A stretch of 64,000 nucleotides of DNA from Mycobacteroides franklinii (GTDB lineage Bacteria > Actinomycetota > Actinomycetes > Mycobacteriales > Mycobacteriaceae). The notes beneath the pieces were generated by a model. The model had not been told where the DNA came from. It did not search any database and saw only the letters and a program-made list of their open reading frames with translations. A program made the translations under genes and the position numbers. Below, piece by piece: positions 9,580 through 20,132 of the stretch (positions are counted from its first letter, which is position 1; each line of letters begins with the position of its first letter). Location: contig NZ_MAFQ01000007.1 in the NCBI RefSeq assembly GCF_002013895.1, positions 124,001 to 188,000 of the forward strand. The letters are read 5' to 3'.

Positions 9580-11829
9580 TCAGCTCACCGCGGGCGCGGG
9601 ATTCTCCAGAACGCCGTCGGTGGTCCCGTCCTGTCCGACGATCCCGTTCTCGTCCACCTCGTACACGTGTGCCTCGGCGATGTTGAAGAACGTGCCGACC
9701 ACACGTACCCGCCCGGACACCACGGCCCCGGCCAGGATCGGGTGGTGAATCAGACGCTCCACCTGGATGGCAACGTTCACGACGCCGAGCTGGTCGACCT
9801 CGTTGAACCCGTGCGCCTCCGCGCTGGCCCGCGCGGGGTGGTGTTCCTGGAAGGCGATAAGGCTGTCGCGTGCATAGTCGAGCCAGCGCCCCACCGGTGT
9901 GGTGGGTGTGTCGGTCGATTCCGTCAGCAGTGCTTTCATGGCTCCGCATGACGAATGCCCGCAGACCACAACCGAACTCACATTCAGCTGGTTGATGGCG
10001 AAGTCGAGCGAGGCATCGACAGAACCATCGGCGGGATCGGTGGGCACCACATTGCCCACGTTGCGGATCGTGAACAGATCGCCCGGGCCGCTCGCCGTGA
10101 TGACATTCGGCAGGATGCGTGAATCGCCGCACGTGAGGAAGAGCGCATCGGGATCCTGGAAGTCGGCCAGTTCGGTGACGTGGGGTCGCAGCGCGCCCGA
10201 GCCGCGGCTGTTGTACTCATTGATGCCGTCGATGATCGACGCGCCCGCTTCGCCGTTCTGATCCCGACGCCACGACCGCCACGGCACCAAACCGACAGCG
10301 CGCGATACGAAATGGCGCTTCGGCCGGGTGGTGTGCGCGTGGTGCATCTTGGCATGTGAGGACTCGACGATCATCACGGTGCCACCGGCCGCTTCATGGG
10401 CGCGCTTCCAGTCCGAGATGGCCTCGGAGATGGCGTGATCGACATAGTCGGCGTTCACGGCCAGCGTGACATGCGCGCCCGGCGGGACAGTGCTGAGTGT
10501 CTTGGTGAGTCGGGGGAGCGACAGGAAGCTCAGCGTGCCGTCGAGCTCGACATGCCATTGCCGCGATCCCTCGGTGCCGAACGGCCTGGCATCCATGTGT
10601 GCCCGCATGACGCGGCCAACCAGAATGCCGATGGCAACCAACAGGCCGATACCGACACCCTCGAGCAGATTGAGGAACACAACACAGACCATGGTGATGG
10701 CGTAGACAGCCAGATCGCCTGTGCGCCAAGCGAGTCGCATATGAGCCAACTTGACCAGCTGGATACCGATGACGATCAACAGGCCGGCCAGCGCGGCCTT
10801 GGGGATGAGCTGCACCAGGCTGCTGAACAGCGAGGCGAACAACAGGACCCAGAAGCCGTGCAGGATGGCCGAAGCGCGAGTCTTGGCGCCCGCGGCGACG
10901 TTGGTCGAGCTACGGACGATCACTCCGGTGATGGGCAGACCGCCGAGGAAGCCGGACACCATGTTGGCGCTGCCCTGGCCGATCATTTCGCGGTCGAAGT
11001 TGGTCCGGGGACCGGTGTGCAGCTTGTCGACGGCGACAGCAGACAGCAGTGATTCGACGCTCGCGATGAGGGCGATGGTCACCACACCCAGGAGCACAGA
11101 TCCCCATTCGCCGTTCGCCGGTCCGATAAGCGTCGGGAAGGTGATGGCATCGAAGAAGTCGCCCGACAACGTGATTCGCTCAGCAGGCGAGTTGGTGAAA
11201 TAGGCCAGTGCCGTGGCGGCGACGATCGCCACCAGGGCGCCGGGGACCATGCGGATCTTGGGCGGGAGCTTGGGCCACAGCAGAAGAATGACGATCACCA
11301 TCACGCCGATGATGACGTCGGGTAGGTGGTGGTTCATGACGCCCTGGGGCAGTGCCTTGAGGTTCTGCCAGGCCGAGCTCTGCGATGAACCGCCCATCAG
11401 CACGTGGATCTGCTGCAAGGCGATGGTCACACCGATGCCGGCCAGCATGGCGTGCACCACGACCGGCGCAATGGCAAGGGCGGCGCGGGCCATCCTGCTC
11501 AGCCCGAACAGGATCTGCAGTAGCCCCGCGCCGATCGTGATCAGGCAGGTCAGCTGCCAGCCGAATTCGTTGATGAGCTCGGCGACCACCACGGTAAGAC
11601 CGGCGGCCGGGCCGCTGACCTGCATGGGTGATCCGCCGATGGCACCGGCGACGATGCCACCGACCACGGCCGCGATGAGACCCGCCATCAGCGGGGCTCC
11701 GGAGGCGATCGCGATACCCAGAGAAAGCGGCAGCGCGACGAGGAATACGACGAGGGAGGCCGGGAGGTCGTGCCGCAGGTTCTGCAGTAGCGACGGCTTG
11801 GCGGCCTGCTCGGTGACAGGAGTCGTCAT
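9580..11829 (-). CDS. SulP-family anion transporter fused to a beta-carbonic anhydrase
   Basis: Inner-membrane fusion protein of 749 residues. Residues about 20-410 form the SulP/SLC26 transporter (start LPASLVVFLVALPLSLGIA, then GGSPMQVSGPAAG). A degenerate STAS-like region follows near 430-520. Residues about 545-745 are a beta-class carbonic anhydrase, with zinc ligands in the CGDSR motif near 588 and in VCGHSSCGAM near 645. Such fusions are known in mycobacteria (Rv3273 type) and are thought to couple bicarbonate transport to CO2 interconversion; substrate is by homology only. A short upstream gap separates it from a small convergent-direction membrane gene. No defect is visible. Confidence 0.92.
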   Translation of the reverse strand: MTTPVTEQAAKPSLLQNLRHDLPASLVVFLVALPLSLGIAIASGAPLMAGLIAAVVGGIVAGAIGGSPMQVSGPAAGLTVVVAELINEFGWQLTCLITIGAGLLQILFGLSRMARAALAIAPVVVHAMLAGIGVTIALQQIHVLMGGSSQSSAWQNLKALPQGVMNHHLPDVIIGVMVIVILLLWPKLPPKIRMVPGALVAIVAATALAYFTNSPAERITLSGDFFDAITFPTLIGPANGEWGSVLLGVVTIALIASVESLLSAVAVDKLHTGPRTNFDREMIGQGSANMVSGFLGGLPITGVIVRSSTNVAAGAKTRASAILHGFWVLLFASLFSSLVQLIPKAALAGLLIVIGIQLVKLAHMRLAWRTGDLAVYAITMVCVVFLNLLEGVGIGLLVAIGILVGRVMRAHMDARPFGTEGSRQWHVELDGTLSFLSLPRLTKTLSTVPPGAHVTLAVNADYVDHAISEAISDWKRAHEAAGGTVMIVESSHAKMHHAHTTRPKRHFVSRAVGLVPWRSWRRDQNGEAGASIIDGINEYNSRGSGALRPHVTELADFQDPDALFLTCGDSRILPNVITASGPGDLFTIRNVGNVVPTDPADGSVDASLDFAINQLNVSSVVVCGHSSCGAMKALLTESTDTPTTPVGRWLDYARDSLIAFQEHHPARASAEAHGFNEVDQLGVVNVAIQVERLIHHPILAGAVVSGRVRVVGTFFNIAEAHVYEVDENGIVGQDGTTDGVLENPAPAVS

Positions 11830-11950
11830 GGAAGTAAGCCCTATCGGGATGAAGAGTCGCTGCGACTGCGGCTAAATGCGCATGCGCGACTTATGGACAG
11901 ATGAGTGGATGAGGCGCGTATGACGGCGTCGTTGCCGTCACGGCGACGGC

Positions 11951-12319
11951 TCAGCGTCGATCTATCCCGATGGTGATAAGGCGTTGTCGTCCCAGATTGT
12001 CGGGAGCTCGCGAGAACACGAAGCCCCGCGCGGCCAGCAGCGCCAACAGATTGGCGCCCAAGAGTGTGGTCAGCACGAGCGCGACCGGAACCGGTATCGA
12101 AGTGGGTTGCTGCCGGACCCGGGTGACCGCTGCGCTTACCGAGCTTTTGACGTGCTCGTGAATTTCTTCGGGCAAAAGACTCGTTGCTGGCGAAGTTCCG
12201 ACGATCGCCGCTCGCCATCCGAACACCTGCCCATGGGCGGCCGGTCCGAGGAAACACACGGCCGCGAGAAGGGCGACTAAGAAGCCCCCCACGCGCGCGT
12301 ATCGCTTGCGGCCCGACAT
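11951..12319 (-). CDS. Small secreted or membrane-anchored protein of unknown function
   Basis: About 122 residues from the ATG at 12317-12319. The N-terminus is a typical signal sequence: a basic start (MSGRKRYAR), a hydrophobic core (VGGFLVALLAAVCFLG) and a possible cleavage region at AAHG. A second hydrophobic segment (VPVALVLTTLLGANLLALLAA) lies near residues 82-102, followed by a basic tail that would remain cytoplasmic. The central domain has no recognisable motif. A much longer open frame continues upstream on this strand across dapB but is an antisense shadow. The gene sits between the SulP-carbonic anhydrase gene and the dapB promoter region. Confidence 0.6.
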   Translation of the reverse strand: MSGRKRYARVGGFLVALLAAVCFLGPAAHGQVFGWRAAIVGTSPATSLLPEEIHEHVKSSVSAAVTRVRQQPTSIPVPVALVLTTLLGANLLALLAARGFVFSRAPDNLGRQRLITIGIDRR

Positions 12320-13441
<1,122 letters not shown>

Positions 13442-13903
13442 GTGTCCGCCGCGGCCAGGGTCAAGATCCTCATCGCGTTCATGTGCGTGGCGATGGTGGT
13501 GTACTTCCTCATCCTGGGGAGGATGGGTATCGCCCTGGTCCAGTCCGGTAAGCCCGCGGCGATCGGCATGGGAATCGGTGTGCTGATCCTTCCGTTCATC
13601 GGCCTGTGGGCCATGATCGCTACTCTGCGTGCGGGTTTCGCTCATCAGCGGCTTGCCGCGCTGGCCACCGAGCAGGGCCGCGATTTGGATGTGAGTGCAC
13701 TGCGCACCACCCCCTCGGGACGCGTCAACCGCGAGGACGCCGATGCGCTCTTCGCCACCGTGAAGGCCGAGGTCGAGTCCGATCCCGACGATTGGGTGGG
13801 GTGGTATCGGCTGGCTCGCGCGTATGACTATGCGGGAGACCGCGGCCGCGCCCGCGAGACGATGCGTACCGCGGTGCAGATGCAGCAGGACGCCGCACAA
13901 TGA
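13442..13903 (+). CDS. Membrane protein with C-terminal TPR-like region (Rv2772c-type)
   Basis: 153 residues starting with GTG directly after the dapB stop. Two N-terminal transmembrane helices (residues about 7-26 and 38-60) are followed by a soluble region. Its end (VGWYRLARAYDYAGDRGRA, about 119-137) resembles a tetratricopeptide unit. In M. tuberculosis a similarly placed gene (Rv2772c) also follows dapB. The function is unknown. It overlaps the next gene by 4 bases (ATGA), so translation is likely coupled. Confidence 0.75.
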   Translation: MSAAARVKILIAFMCVAMVVYFLILGRMGIALVQSGKPAAIGMGIGVLILPFIGLWAMIATLRAGFAHQRLAALATEQGRDLDVSALRTTPSGRVNREDADALFATVKAEVESDPDDWVGWYRLARAYDYAGDRGRARETMRTAVQMQQDAAQ

Positions 13904-14352
13904 GCCGCCTGCTGGTGGTGCATCACACCCCGTCTCCCTACATGCAGGAGATGTTCGAAGCGGTTGTGGCGGGTGCGACCGATCCGCAGATCGAGGGCGT
14001 GGAGGTAGTGCGTCGTGCCGCGCTGACGGTGTCGCCCGCCGAGATGCTGGAGGCCGACGGCTACCTGCTGGGCACGCCGGCCAATCTCGGCTACATTTCC
14101 GGCGCGCTCAAGCATGCGTTCGACTGCTCGTACTACCCGCTGCTCGATAGCAGCCGTGGCAGACCGTTTGGTGTGTGGATGCACGGCAATGAGGGCACGG
14201 AGGGCGCTGAACGCGGCCTCGCGGCGATCACCACGGGGCTGGGCTGGGTACAGGGCGCTGAAGCGGTGATCGTTTCCGGTAAGCCGGACAAGGGCGATAT
14301 CGAGGCGTGCTGGAATCTTGGCGCTACCGTCGCGGCCACGCTGATGGGCTAG
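13900..14352 (+). CDS. Flavodoxin-like / NAD(P)H-dependent FMN oxidoreductase family protein
   Basis: 150 residues with a flavodoxin-like fold. The N-terminal strand MSRLLVVHHTPSPYM is followed by a phosphate-binding loop, and the DGYLLGTPANLGYISGALK segment near residues 53-71 matches the FMN-contacting loop of the family. A late WMHGNEGTEGAERGL loop is also typical. It is translated from an ATG overlapping the stop of the preceding TPR-like membrane gene. The redox partner is unknown. In M. tuberculosis the same order (dapB, membrane protein, flavodoxin-like protein) is seen at Rv2773c-Rv2771c. Confidence 0.82.
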   Translation: MSRLLVVHHTPSPYMQEMFEAVVAGATDPQIEGVEVVRRAALTVSPAEMLEADGYLLGTPANLGYISGALKHAFDCSYYPLLDSSRGRPFGVWMHGNEGTEGAERGLAAITTGLGWVQGAEAVIVSGKPDKGDIEACWNLGATVAATLMG

Positions 14353-14373
14353 CGGGTGAACGCGTAGCCCCGT

Positions 14374-14793
14374 TCATGGCCGCTTCGGGTTCCAGCTTTT
14401 GTTCACGAATTCGATTCTGTTGCCGAACGGGTCCAGGACATTGGCGGCGTAGTAGCCATCGCCGAAGTGCGGCCGGGGCCCGGAGCCTCCGTCGTCGGTG
14501 CCGCCGGCCTTCAGTGCTGCTGCGTACACCGCGTCCACCTCGGTCGGGCTGTCGGCCGCTATGCCGATGTACAGCCCGGTTTCACCGGGCAGGCGCTGTC
14601 GAAGCCAGATGCTCGAACTGATGGATTCACCGGATCCGCCGGCTCGATCACCGAAGCCGAACAGGTCCGGGACGCCTTCTGTCGATGACTCGAACTGCCC
14701 GCGCTCAGTCCAGCCCAGTACGGCCAGTGTGGTCGAGTAGAACTCGCGCGCCCGCGCGATGTCGTCGACGGCGATGTAGACGTGATCGATCAT
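14374..14793 (-). CDS. VOC (glyoxalase/bleomycin resistance) superfamily protein
   Basis: 139 residues. It starts MIDHVYIAVDDIARAREFY, the canonical first beta-alpha-beta-beta-beta unit, with His-4 as a possible metal ligand. It ends GYYAANVLDPFGNRIEFV, the canonical second unit with an acidic ligand near its end. The fold supports a metal-dependent dioxygenase, glyoxalase or binding protein; the exact reaction cannot be told. It is transcribed toward the flavodoxin-like gene, whose stop lies 21 bases away. Confidence 0.85.
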   Translation of the reverse strand: MIDHVYIAVDDIARAREFYSTTLAVLGWTERGQFESSTEGVPDLFGFGDRAGGSGESISSSIWLRQRLPGETGLYIGIAADSPTEVDAVYAAALKAGGTDDGGSGPRPHFGDGYYAANVLDPFGNRIEFVNKSWNPKRP

Positions 14794-14950
14794 GAAATTG
14801 ACCCCTCTGGTTCGGAGCGTGACGACGTCGACGATTGCTGCCGGGTGTGGGTTGATTATGCAGTCCGGTCGATCAACGCATCCCTACGCGAGCGGGCCGA
14901 TAACCTTGGCGGCAGACTCGCCGCGATCTTGATGCAATGAGGAGGCAGGC

Positions 14951-15412
14951 ATGCCCGGACTTGCCGAACTTGCCCTGGGCGCAGCGCCCATCGCCGGCGG
15001 CGCGCTGTTGGGGGCGGTGGCGGGCAACCTCAAGCCGCCGGACATCCGGGGGTTGATCACGAAAGACTTCGATCTGCTTGATCGCATCCCCGCGGAGCAG
15101 ACCGAACGCCGGGCGGCATTCCAGCGCATGATTGATCTGCGGATCGACGATCTCATCGCCAGTAACGACCGTGGCCGCTCGCTGCGCGATGCCGCCCTCT
15201 CCTATGGCGGCGGCTGGCGGGACATTCTGGTGTTCGTCGGGGCCGTTCTGTTCACCATGATCTGGTGGAACATCGAGCACACCCGGAGTAACTGGCTGGT
15301 CATGTTTCTGGTGATGTTGGCCTTGACGCTGGTGGCCGGGTTCTATGCCGTCCGCACGGTAGTGCGTGGCGTGCAGGGCCTGGGCGGCAGATGGCGGCAT
15401 CGATCCCCGTGA
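14951..15412 (+). CDS. Small membrane protein of unknown function
   Basis: 153 residues. An N-terminal hydrophobic Gly/Ala-rich segment (LGAAPIAGGALLGAVAG) is followed by a charged helical region (residues about 30-85) and two strong transmembrane helices near 92-108 and 116-135. The tail is Arg-rich. The ATG at 14951 is preceded by GAGGAGGCAGGC-like purine sequence, which supports this start. No family is recognised. Confidence 0.65.
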   Translation: MPGLAELALGAAPIAGGALLGAVAGNLKPPDIRGLITKDFDLLDRIPAEQTERRAAFQRMIDLRIDDLIASNDRGRSLRDAALSYGGGWRDILVFVGAVLFTMIWWNIEHTRSNWLVMFLVMLALTLVAGFYAVRTVVRGVQGLGGRWRHRSP

Positions 15413-15646
15413 TCGTTGTAGCAGCGCTGCCCGAAGTTCCATGAAGAATTCGAATCTGTCATATTCCGCATAGTCTGTTAAATCAAATTCTAAAAATTGC
15501 GTGATGTTAATGGAATGGAATCTCTGGATACGTAAATTATCCACATAATGGACAGTAGGATAGCTTCTGCCTATTCAGTTCACGCGAAATTGGAATTTGC
15601 CTTGAACGTCAGACGACAAGCGGCCGAAGCCGCCGGCATTCAGCGG

Positions 15647-16879
15647 ATGCTCTCGGTAGCAGAGTCGGAATTGAACCACCTACGCAAGTACACGACCATT
15701 TGGTATGTCGCATGGCTGCGGGGAGGCCTGGACCTTGCGGCATTGGGCGCAGCGGGGACAGTCATGCAGCGCAAGCATCCGTACCTCGCCGCCCGGGTCG
15801 ATCCCGTCGGCCGCCGTTTTCAAATCACCACCGAGCCCGTGCGCCACACTGTCGTGTCCGTCCGCACGGAGCCGCTCGAAGACCTCACCGCACTACCGGT
15901 GCTTGCACTCGACGACGGCACATTCGCGATTCTGGTTTATCCGGGGGACCGCGGTAGCGCCGTCGCCGTGGGAGTGGATCACTCGATCGCCGACGCACGC
16001 TTGAGTTACGCGTACTTCCATGAATTGTGGGAGTTGTACACCGAGATCGTGACGACGGGCGTGGTTTCTGAGCCACAGCGCCAACCGGTGCCGGTGGCGC
16101 CGGAGACTGCGATGGCGAGTCGAGGTGTTCGTCCCACCGCGCTCCCGGAGAAACCCCGGTTTGGCCCCACCTCCTGGGGCGGTCGGCAGCGAAAAGGCTC
16201 CACCTCGGCCCGAACCGTCTTGGGTTGGAAACAGCGCTTCGATCCGGAGGTGTCGACCTTGCTGCGCTCGTCGGCCCGGCGACGTCACACCACCGTGAAC
16301 ACCCTCGTCACCGGTGTGATCGCACTTGCCGAACGTGCCTTGATTCGGGTCGACGGCGACCTGCCGGTGAACCTGGGCTTCGAATCGCTGGTGGACTATC
16401 GCAAGCATCTGACACCTCCCGCCGAACTCGGCGAGATCGCCAACGGAATCATGATCGCTCGAAGTCAGGTAATGGTCCGCGTGAATGACGATGCGGTGCG
16501 AATCGGCGCCGACGTGGCGGGTCAGATCAACGAAGACATCGACAGCGGTTTTCTTGTGCAAAGCGTGCATCACCTCGGGGGCGCAGTGCTGTCCGGCGGT
16601 TTCGGACCGTTCATCCGGATCACCAACCCCGGAGTTCTTCCCGTCCCACCCCTGCCGACGGGCCTGACCATGGAAGATTTCGACGTCCAGCTGGCCACAC
16701 CGCGCACCACCGCCGTCGGCGTCCCGCACAGGCCGCAGGCGTCCCGCTACGAGGTCTATTCCATTGGCGAGGAGTTCACCATCGTCTGCAAATTCCCCAG
16801 CGGGTCACTCACCGGGGAGCAGGCGGCCACGCTGCGCGCAGACATCGTGGCCGGGGTGGAAGCTCTCGCCAAAACCTAG
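15647..16879 (+). CDS. Condensation-domain acyltransferase, PapA-like
   Basis: Predicted acyl-CoA or acyl-carrier-protein dependent acyltransferase related to PapA/condensation domains, about 410 residues from ATG 15647. The conserved start LSVAESELNHLRKYTTIWY sits just after this ATG. An in-frame ATG at 15548 would add 33 residues encoded in an AT-rich stretch and is less likely. The catalytic HxxxD motif appears as VDHSIADAR about 110 residues into the domain. A later RITNPGVLPVPP segment resembles the second structural motif of such transferases. In mycobacteria, relatives esterify lipids such as phthiocerol or trehalose; the acceptor here is unknown. It stands alone upstream of thyA with its own AT-rich leader (15420-15560). 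Confidence 0.78.
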   Translation: MLSVAESELNHLRKYTTIWYVAWLRGGLDLAALGAAGTVMQRKHPYLAARVDPVGRRFQITTEPVRHTVVSVRTEPLEDLTALPVLALDDGTFAILVYPGDRGSAVAVGVDHSIADARLSYAYFHELWELYTEIVTTGVVSEPQRQPVPVAPETAMASRGVRPTALPEKPRFGPTSWGGRQRKGSTSARTVLGWKQRFDPEVSTLLRSSARRRHTTVNTLVTGVIALAERALIRVDGDLPVNLGFESLVDYRKHLTPPAELGEIANGIMIARSQVMVRVNDDAVRIGADVAGQINEDIDSGFLVQSVHHLGGAVLSGGFGPFIRITNPGVLPVPPLPTGLTMEDFDVQLATPRTTAVGVPHRPQASRYEVYSIGEEFTIVCKFPSGSLTGEQAATLRADIVAGVEALAKT

Positions 16880-16907
16880 AACGCGGGCCGGGCGGGCACG
16901 CTGGGTG

Positions 16908-16940
16908 CGTCGGGGACCCGGCATCGTCGTGCCCCCGACG
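16908..16940 (+). terminator. Hairpin between the acyltransferase gene and thyA
   Basis: CGTCGGGG (16908-16915) and CCCCGACG (16933-16940) form a perfect 8-base stem with a 17-base loop, 29 bases past the acyltransferase stop and 13 bases before the thyA GTG. It could end upstream transcription or lie in the thyA leader. No U-tract is present. Confidence 0.45.
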
Positions 16941-16952
16941 TAAGCTAGCTGC

Positions 16953-17753
16953 GTGCCCGTGCCCACTCCTTACGAGGATCTCTTGCGTCTCGTGCTCGAC
17001 CAGGGCACGCCGAAGTCGGATCGCACCGGCACCGGTACTCGCAGCATCTTCGGTCATCAGCTGCGGTACCGCCTGGATGATGGCTTCCCATTGATCACCA
17101 CCAAGAAGGTCCACCTGAAGTCGGTGATCTACGAGCTGCTGTGGTTCCTGCGCGGTGAATCCAATGTCGGCTGGCTGCAGGAACATGGGGTCACCATCTG
17201 GGACGAGTGGGCTTCGGAGACCGGCGAACTCGGGCCCGTGTACGGGGTGCAGTGGCGCTCATGGCCCACGCCGTCCGGGCAGCACGTCGACCAGATCAGT
17301 GCCGCGCTGGAAATGCTGCGCACCAATCCGGATTCGCGGCGCAACATCGTCTCGGCGTGGAACGTCGGCGAGATCCCGCAGATGGCGCTGCCGCCCTGTC
17401 ACGCCTTCTTTCAGTTCTACGTTGCCGACGGCAAGCTGAGCTGCCAGCTGTATCAACGCAGCGCCGACCTGTTTCTCGGGGTTCCGTTCAACATCGCCAG
17501 CTATGCGCTGCTTACCCACATGATGGCGGCGCAGGCCGGGCTCGGGGTCGGCGACTTCGTCTGGACCGGCGGCGACTGCCATATCTACGACAACCATGTC
17601 GAGCAGGTCACCGAGCAGCTCAGCCGCGATCCCTATCCTTACCCCAGGCTGGTTCTGGCGCAGCGTGATTCGATATTCGACTACGAATACGAGGACATCA
17701 CGGTCGAGAACTACCAGCACCACCCTGCCATCAAGGCGCCTGTCGCGGTATGA
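16953..17753 (+). CDS. thyA: Thymidylate synthase (ThyA, folate-dependent)
   Basis: Converts dUMP to dTMP using methylenetetrahydrofolate, producing dihydrofolate. 266 residues from GTG 16953, the usual size. Motifs: dUMP-phosphate-binding Arg in SDRTGTGT near residue 22-29, LLWFLRG near 66, the catalytic Cys in [13 protein letters not shown] near 149, and the [13 protein letters not shown] / HIYDNH substrate-binding segments. It overlaps dfrA by 4 bases, coupling synthase with the reductase that recycles its dihydrofolate. The unrelated flavin-dependent enzyme ThyX is also encoded 3 kb downstream. Confidence 0.98.
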   Translation: MPVPTPYEDLLRLVLDQGTPKSDRTGTGTRSIFGHQLRYRLDDGFPLITTKKVHLKSVIYELLWFLRGESNVGWLQEHGVTIWDEWASETGELGPVYGVQWRSWPTPSGQHVDQISAALEMLRTNPDSRRNIVSAWNVGEIPQMALPPCHAFFQFYVADGKLSCQLYQRSADLFLGVPFNIASYALLTHMMAAQAGLGVGDFVWTGGDCHIYDNHVEQVTEQLSRDPYPYPRLVLAQRDSIFDYEYEDITVENYQHHPAIKAPVAV

Positions 17754-18241
17754 CGGGAACCATCGGGCTGATTTGGGCACAGTCACGCGCCGGCATCATC
17801 GGTGCGGACGGCGCCATACCCTGGCGGCTACCCGAAGATCAGGCACGCTTCAAGCGAATCACCATGGGCCACACGGTGATCATGGGTCGCAAGACCTGGG
17901 AGTCACTGCCTGCCAGTGTCCGCCCGTTGCCGGGCCGGCCCAATATCGTGCTGACACGCGATGCGCTGTTCGAGCCCGACGGCGCGTTGGCCGTCGGCTG
18001 CACGGACGCGGCCCTGGCTGCTTCCGATGAGGCGCCCTGGGTCATCGGGGGCGGGGAGATCTATCGGCTGTTCCTTCCGCTGGCGCAGCGATGCGAGGTG
18101 ACGGTGGTGGAGGCCGACGTGCCGGGTGACGCCCTCGCTCCGGAGCTCGACGAGAGCTGGGTCGTCGAGGAAAATGATTGGCAGACAAGTGAATCCGGCC
18201 TGAGATATCAGTTCTTGAGTTACCGGAAGGTCGACGGGTGA
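17750..18241 (+). CDS. dfrA: Dihydrofolate reductase
   Basis: NADPH-dependent reduction of dihydrofolate to tetrahydrofolate; target of trimethoprim-class antifolates. 163 residues. The N-terminus [30 protein letters not shown] contains the active-site Trp and acidic residue. GRKTWESLP (NADPH and folate contact), RPNIVLTR and [14 protein letters not shown] (NADPH-binding glycines) follow in standard order. It overlaps thyA at its start and the DsbA-like lipoprotein gene at its end (GTGA), forming a tight operon as in M. tuberculosis. Confidence 0.97.
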   Translation: MTGTIGLIWAQSRAGIIGADGAIPWRLPEDQARFKRITMGHTVIMGRKTWESLPASVRPLPGRPNIVLTRDALFEPDGALAVGCTDAALAASDEAPWVIGGGEIYRLFLPLAQRCEVTVVEADVPGDALAPELDESWVVEENDWQTSESGLRYQFLSYRKVDG

Positions 18242-18903
18242 GGCGTGCGCTGCTCCTGGTGACCGTCATGGTGCTGGTACTGACGGGTTGCACCCGCACC
18301 GTGGACGGAACCGCATCGGCACCTGCCGGGGCCGCGGGATGGGGCAATAGCCAGGGCGCCGGGGTGACGGTGGGCGCCGCCGGCGACGTCGCCGCGGGGA
18401 TCACCATCTTCCTGGATTTCCAATGTCCGTTCTGTCAGCGGTTCGAGGCTCAGTATGGCGACGACATCACCAAATACGTCGCCGCAGGCAGGCTGCAGGT
18501 GACCTATCGGCCGGTGAGTTTTCTGGACCGGATCTCGGCCAGCGGTGACTACTCGTCACGGGCGGCGGCCTCGCTGTTCCTGATCGCCACGTCGGGTGCC
18601 GCGGACGCGGTAATCCTGGGCTTCATCGGTGAGATGTTCCGCAGGCAGCCCGTCGAAGGCGTCGGAAACCTCACGAACCTGCAGATCAGCGAGATCGCTG
18701 CCGGCGCCGGGGTGACAGGTGAGGTCCTGCGCGAGATTTCGTCTCTGCAGGTCAGCGATGCCGATCGTGAGCGCACCGCGGGCAATGAGCAGCAGCTGAC
18801 CGATCACGGTCTGGGTGGCGTTCCCGGTGTCATCGACGGCTCGGGGGAGATGATCGACCCGTCCGATTCCGATTGGTTGGTCCGTCTCGTGGGAGCCCGG
18901 TGA
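18238..18903 (+). CDS. DsbA-like thioredoxin-fold lipoprotein
   Basis: 221 residues starting GTG 18238, overlapping the dfrA stop. A lipoprotein signal (hydrophobic residues 4-16 ending in LTGC) predicts lipidation of Cys-18 and attachment to the outer face of the membrane. The thioredoxin-fold domain contains the redox motif CPFC near residue 62 ([12 protein letters not shown]), and a cis-Pro loop GGVPGVID near 197. It is therefore probably a periplasmic-side thiol-disulfide oxidoreductase of the DsbA/DsbG-like DUF group common in actinobacteria. Its position in a thyA-dfrA operon may be only co-transcription. The next gene overlaps by 4 bases. Confidence 0.85.
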   Translation: MRRALLLVTVMVLVLTGCTRTVDGTASAPAGAAGWGNSQGAGVTVGAAGDVAAGITIFLDFQCPFCQRFEAQYGDDITKYVAAGRLQVTYRPVSFLDRISASGDYSSRAAASLFLIATSGAADAVILGFIGEMFRRQPVEGVGNLTNLQISEIAAGAGVTGEVLREISSLQVSDADRERTAGNEQQLTDHGLGGVPGVIDGSGEMIDPSDSDWLVRLVGAR

Positions 18904-20132
18904 GCCGATCGGCCATGAGCGTCGCGCAGGCGCGCCGCATCGCGATCGCAGCGCAGGGCTTCACGGACGCAACCTCGGCGCCCGCCAGCCCGATAACCCG
19001 CGCACATCTGCGCAAGCTCATCTCCAGAATTCAGGTGCTGCAACTCGACTCGGTATCGGTGGCGGTGCGTGCACACTATGCGCCGGTGTTCAGCAGGCTC
19101 GGACCCTACGACCGCGCGCTTCTCGACGACGCCGCCTGGAACCATAGCGCGCGGACGCCGCGACTACTCATCGAGTACTGGGCGCACGAAGCGGCCCTGA
19201 TGTCCATTCAGGACTGGCCGCTGATGCGCTGGCGTATGCGCGAGTACCGGCACGGTCGGTGGGCGCGCAAGTTTGTCGAGGAGAATCCGCGGCTCGTCGA
19301 CGAGGTCCTCGCCGCCGTCGCCGAACTCGGTCCGTGTACTGCCGGGCAGATCGAGGCATATCTCGAGCGGGAGGCGCCGGGCCGCAAGGGCCCCTGGTGG
19401 GACCGCAGCGAAACCAAATGGATTGCCGAAGCCTTGTTTTCCTCGGGAGAGCTGACCACCGACAAACGTGTCGGTTTCTCACGGCATTACCAGCTGGCGC
19501 ACAAGGTGATTCCCGCCGACATCTATCAGCGCGAGGTGTCCGACGAGGATGCGGTGCTGGAACTTGCCCGCCGCGCGGTGCGTGCGCTGGGGATCGGAAC
19601 CGAGGCCGATATCCGCGACTACTTCCGTCTCTCGGCCGGGCAGATCAAACCGGCACTGGCCGCGCTCGCTGACGCGGGGGAGATCGAAAAGGTGGCCGTC
19701 GACGGATGGAGCGCTCCGGCGTATCTGGCCGCTGGACAGACGATTCCGCGTGTCGATCGGGGTACGGCGCTGCTCTGCCCCTTTGATCCACTGATCTTTT
19801 TTCGCCCAAGGGTGGAGCGGCTCTTCGATTTTCACTACCGCATCGAGATCTACACGCCGGCGCCCAAACGGCAGTACGGCTACTACGTCTGGCCGTTCCT
19901 GCTGGACGGGCATCTGGTCGGCAGGGTCGACCTCAAGGCCGATCGCGCGGCCGGGACGCTCAATGTCGTCGGCGCCTTCGCCGAAGAAGGGCGAGATCCC
20001 GCGCACATCGCGGGCCCGTTGGCCGGGCAGCTGACCCGCATGGCGTCCTGGCTGGGTCTGGAGCGTGTGGCGGTAGGCAAGCGCGGCGACCTCGTCAGAC
20101 CGCTGGGCGGTGCCCTTCGAACGACACGGTGA
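18900..20132 (+). CDS. Winged-helix DNA-binding protein, YcaQ/HTH_42 family
   Basis: About 410 residues from GTG 18900, which overlaps the lipoprotein stop; an ATG at 18915 is an alternative. The sequence follows the YcaQ/DUF1006 pattern: an N-terminal helix (ARRIAIAAQGF), LQLDSVSV near residue 45, a YWAHEAALM segment near 88, WKxPW-type GRKGPWWDRSETK, and a C-terminal region with LLCPFDPLIFFRPRVERLF and GYYVWPFLLDG. E. coli YcaQ and relatives are DNA glycosylases that unhook interstrand crosslinks, including toxin-like natural product adducts; assignment of that activity here is inference from family. Its 3' end overlaps the convergent yceI-like gene by 38 bases. Confidence 0.8.
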   Translation: MSRSAMSVAQARRIAIAAQGFTDATSAPASPITRAHLRKLISRIQVLQLDSVSVAVRAHYAPVFSRLGPYDRALLDDAAWNHSARTPRLLIEYWAHEAALMSIQDWPLMRWRMREYRHGRWARKFVEENPRLVDEVLAAVAELGPCTAGQIEAYLEREAPGRKGPWWDRSETKWIAEALFSSGELTTDKRVGFSRHYQLAHKVIPADIYQREVSDEDAVLELARRAVRALGIGTEADIRDYFRLSAGQIKPALAALADAGEIEKVAVDGWSAPAYLAAGQTIPRVDRGTALLCPFDPLIFFRPRVERLFDFHYRIEIYTPAPKRQYGYYVWPFLLDGHLVGRVDLKADRAAGTLNVVGAFAEEGRDPAHIAGPLAGQLTRMASWLGLERVAVGKRGDLVRPLGGALRTTR

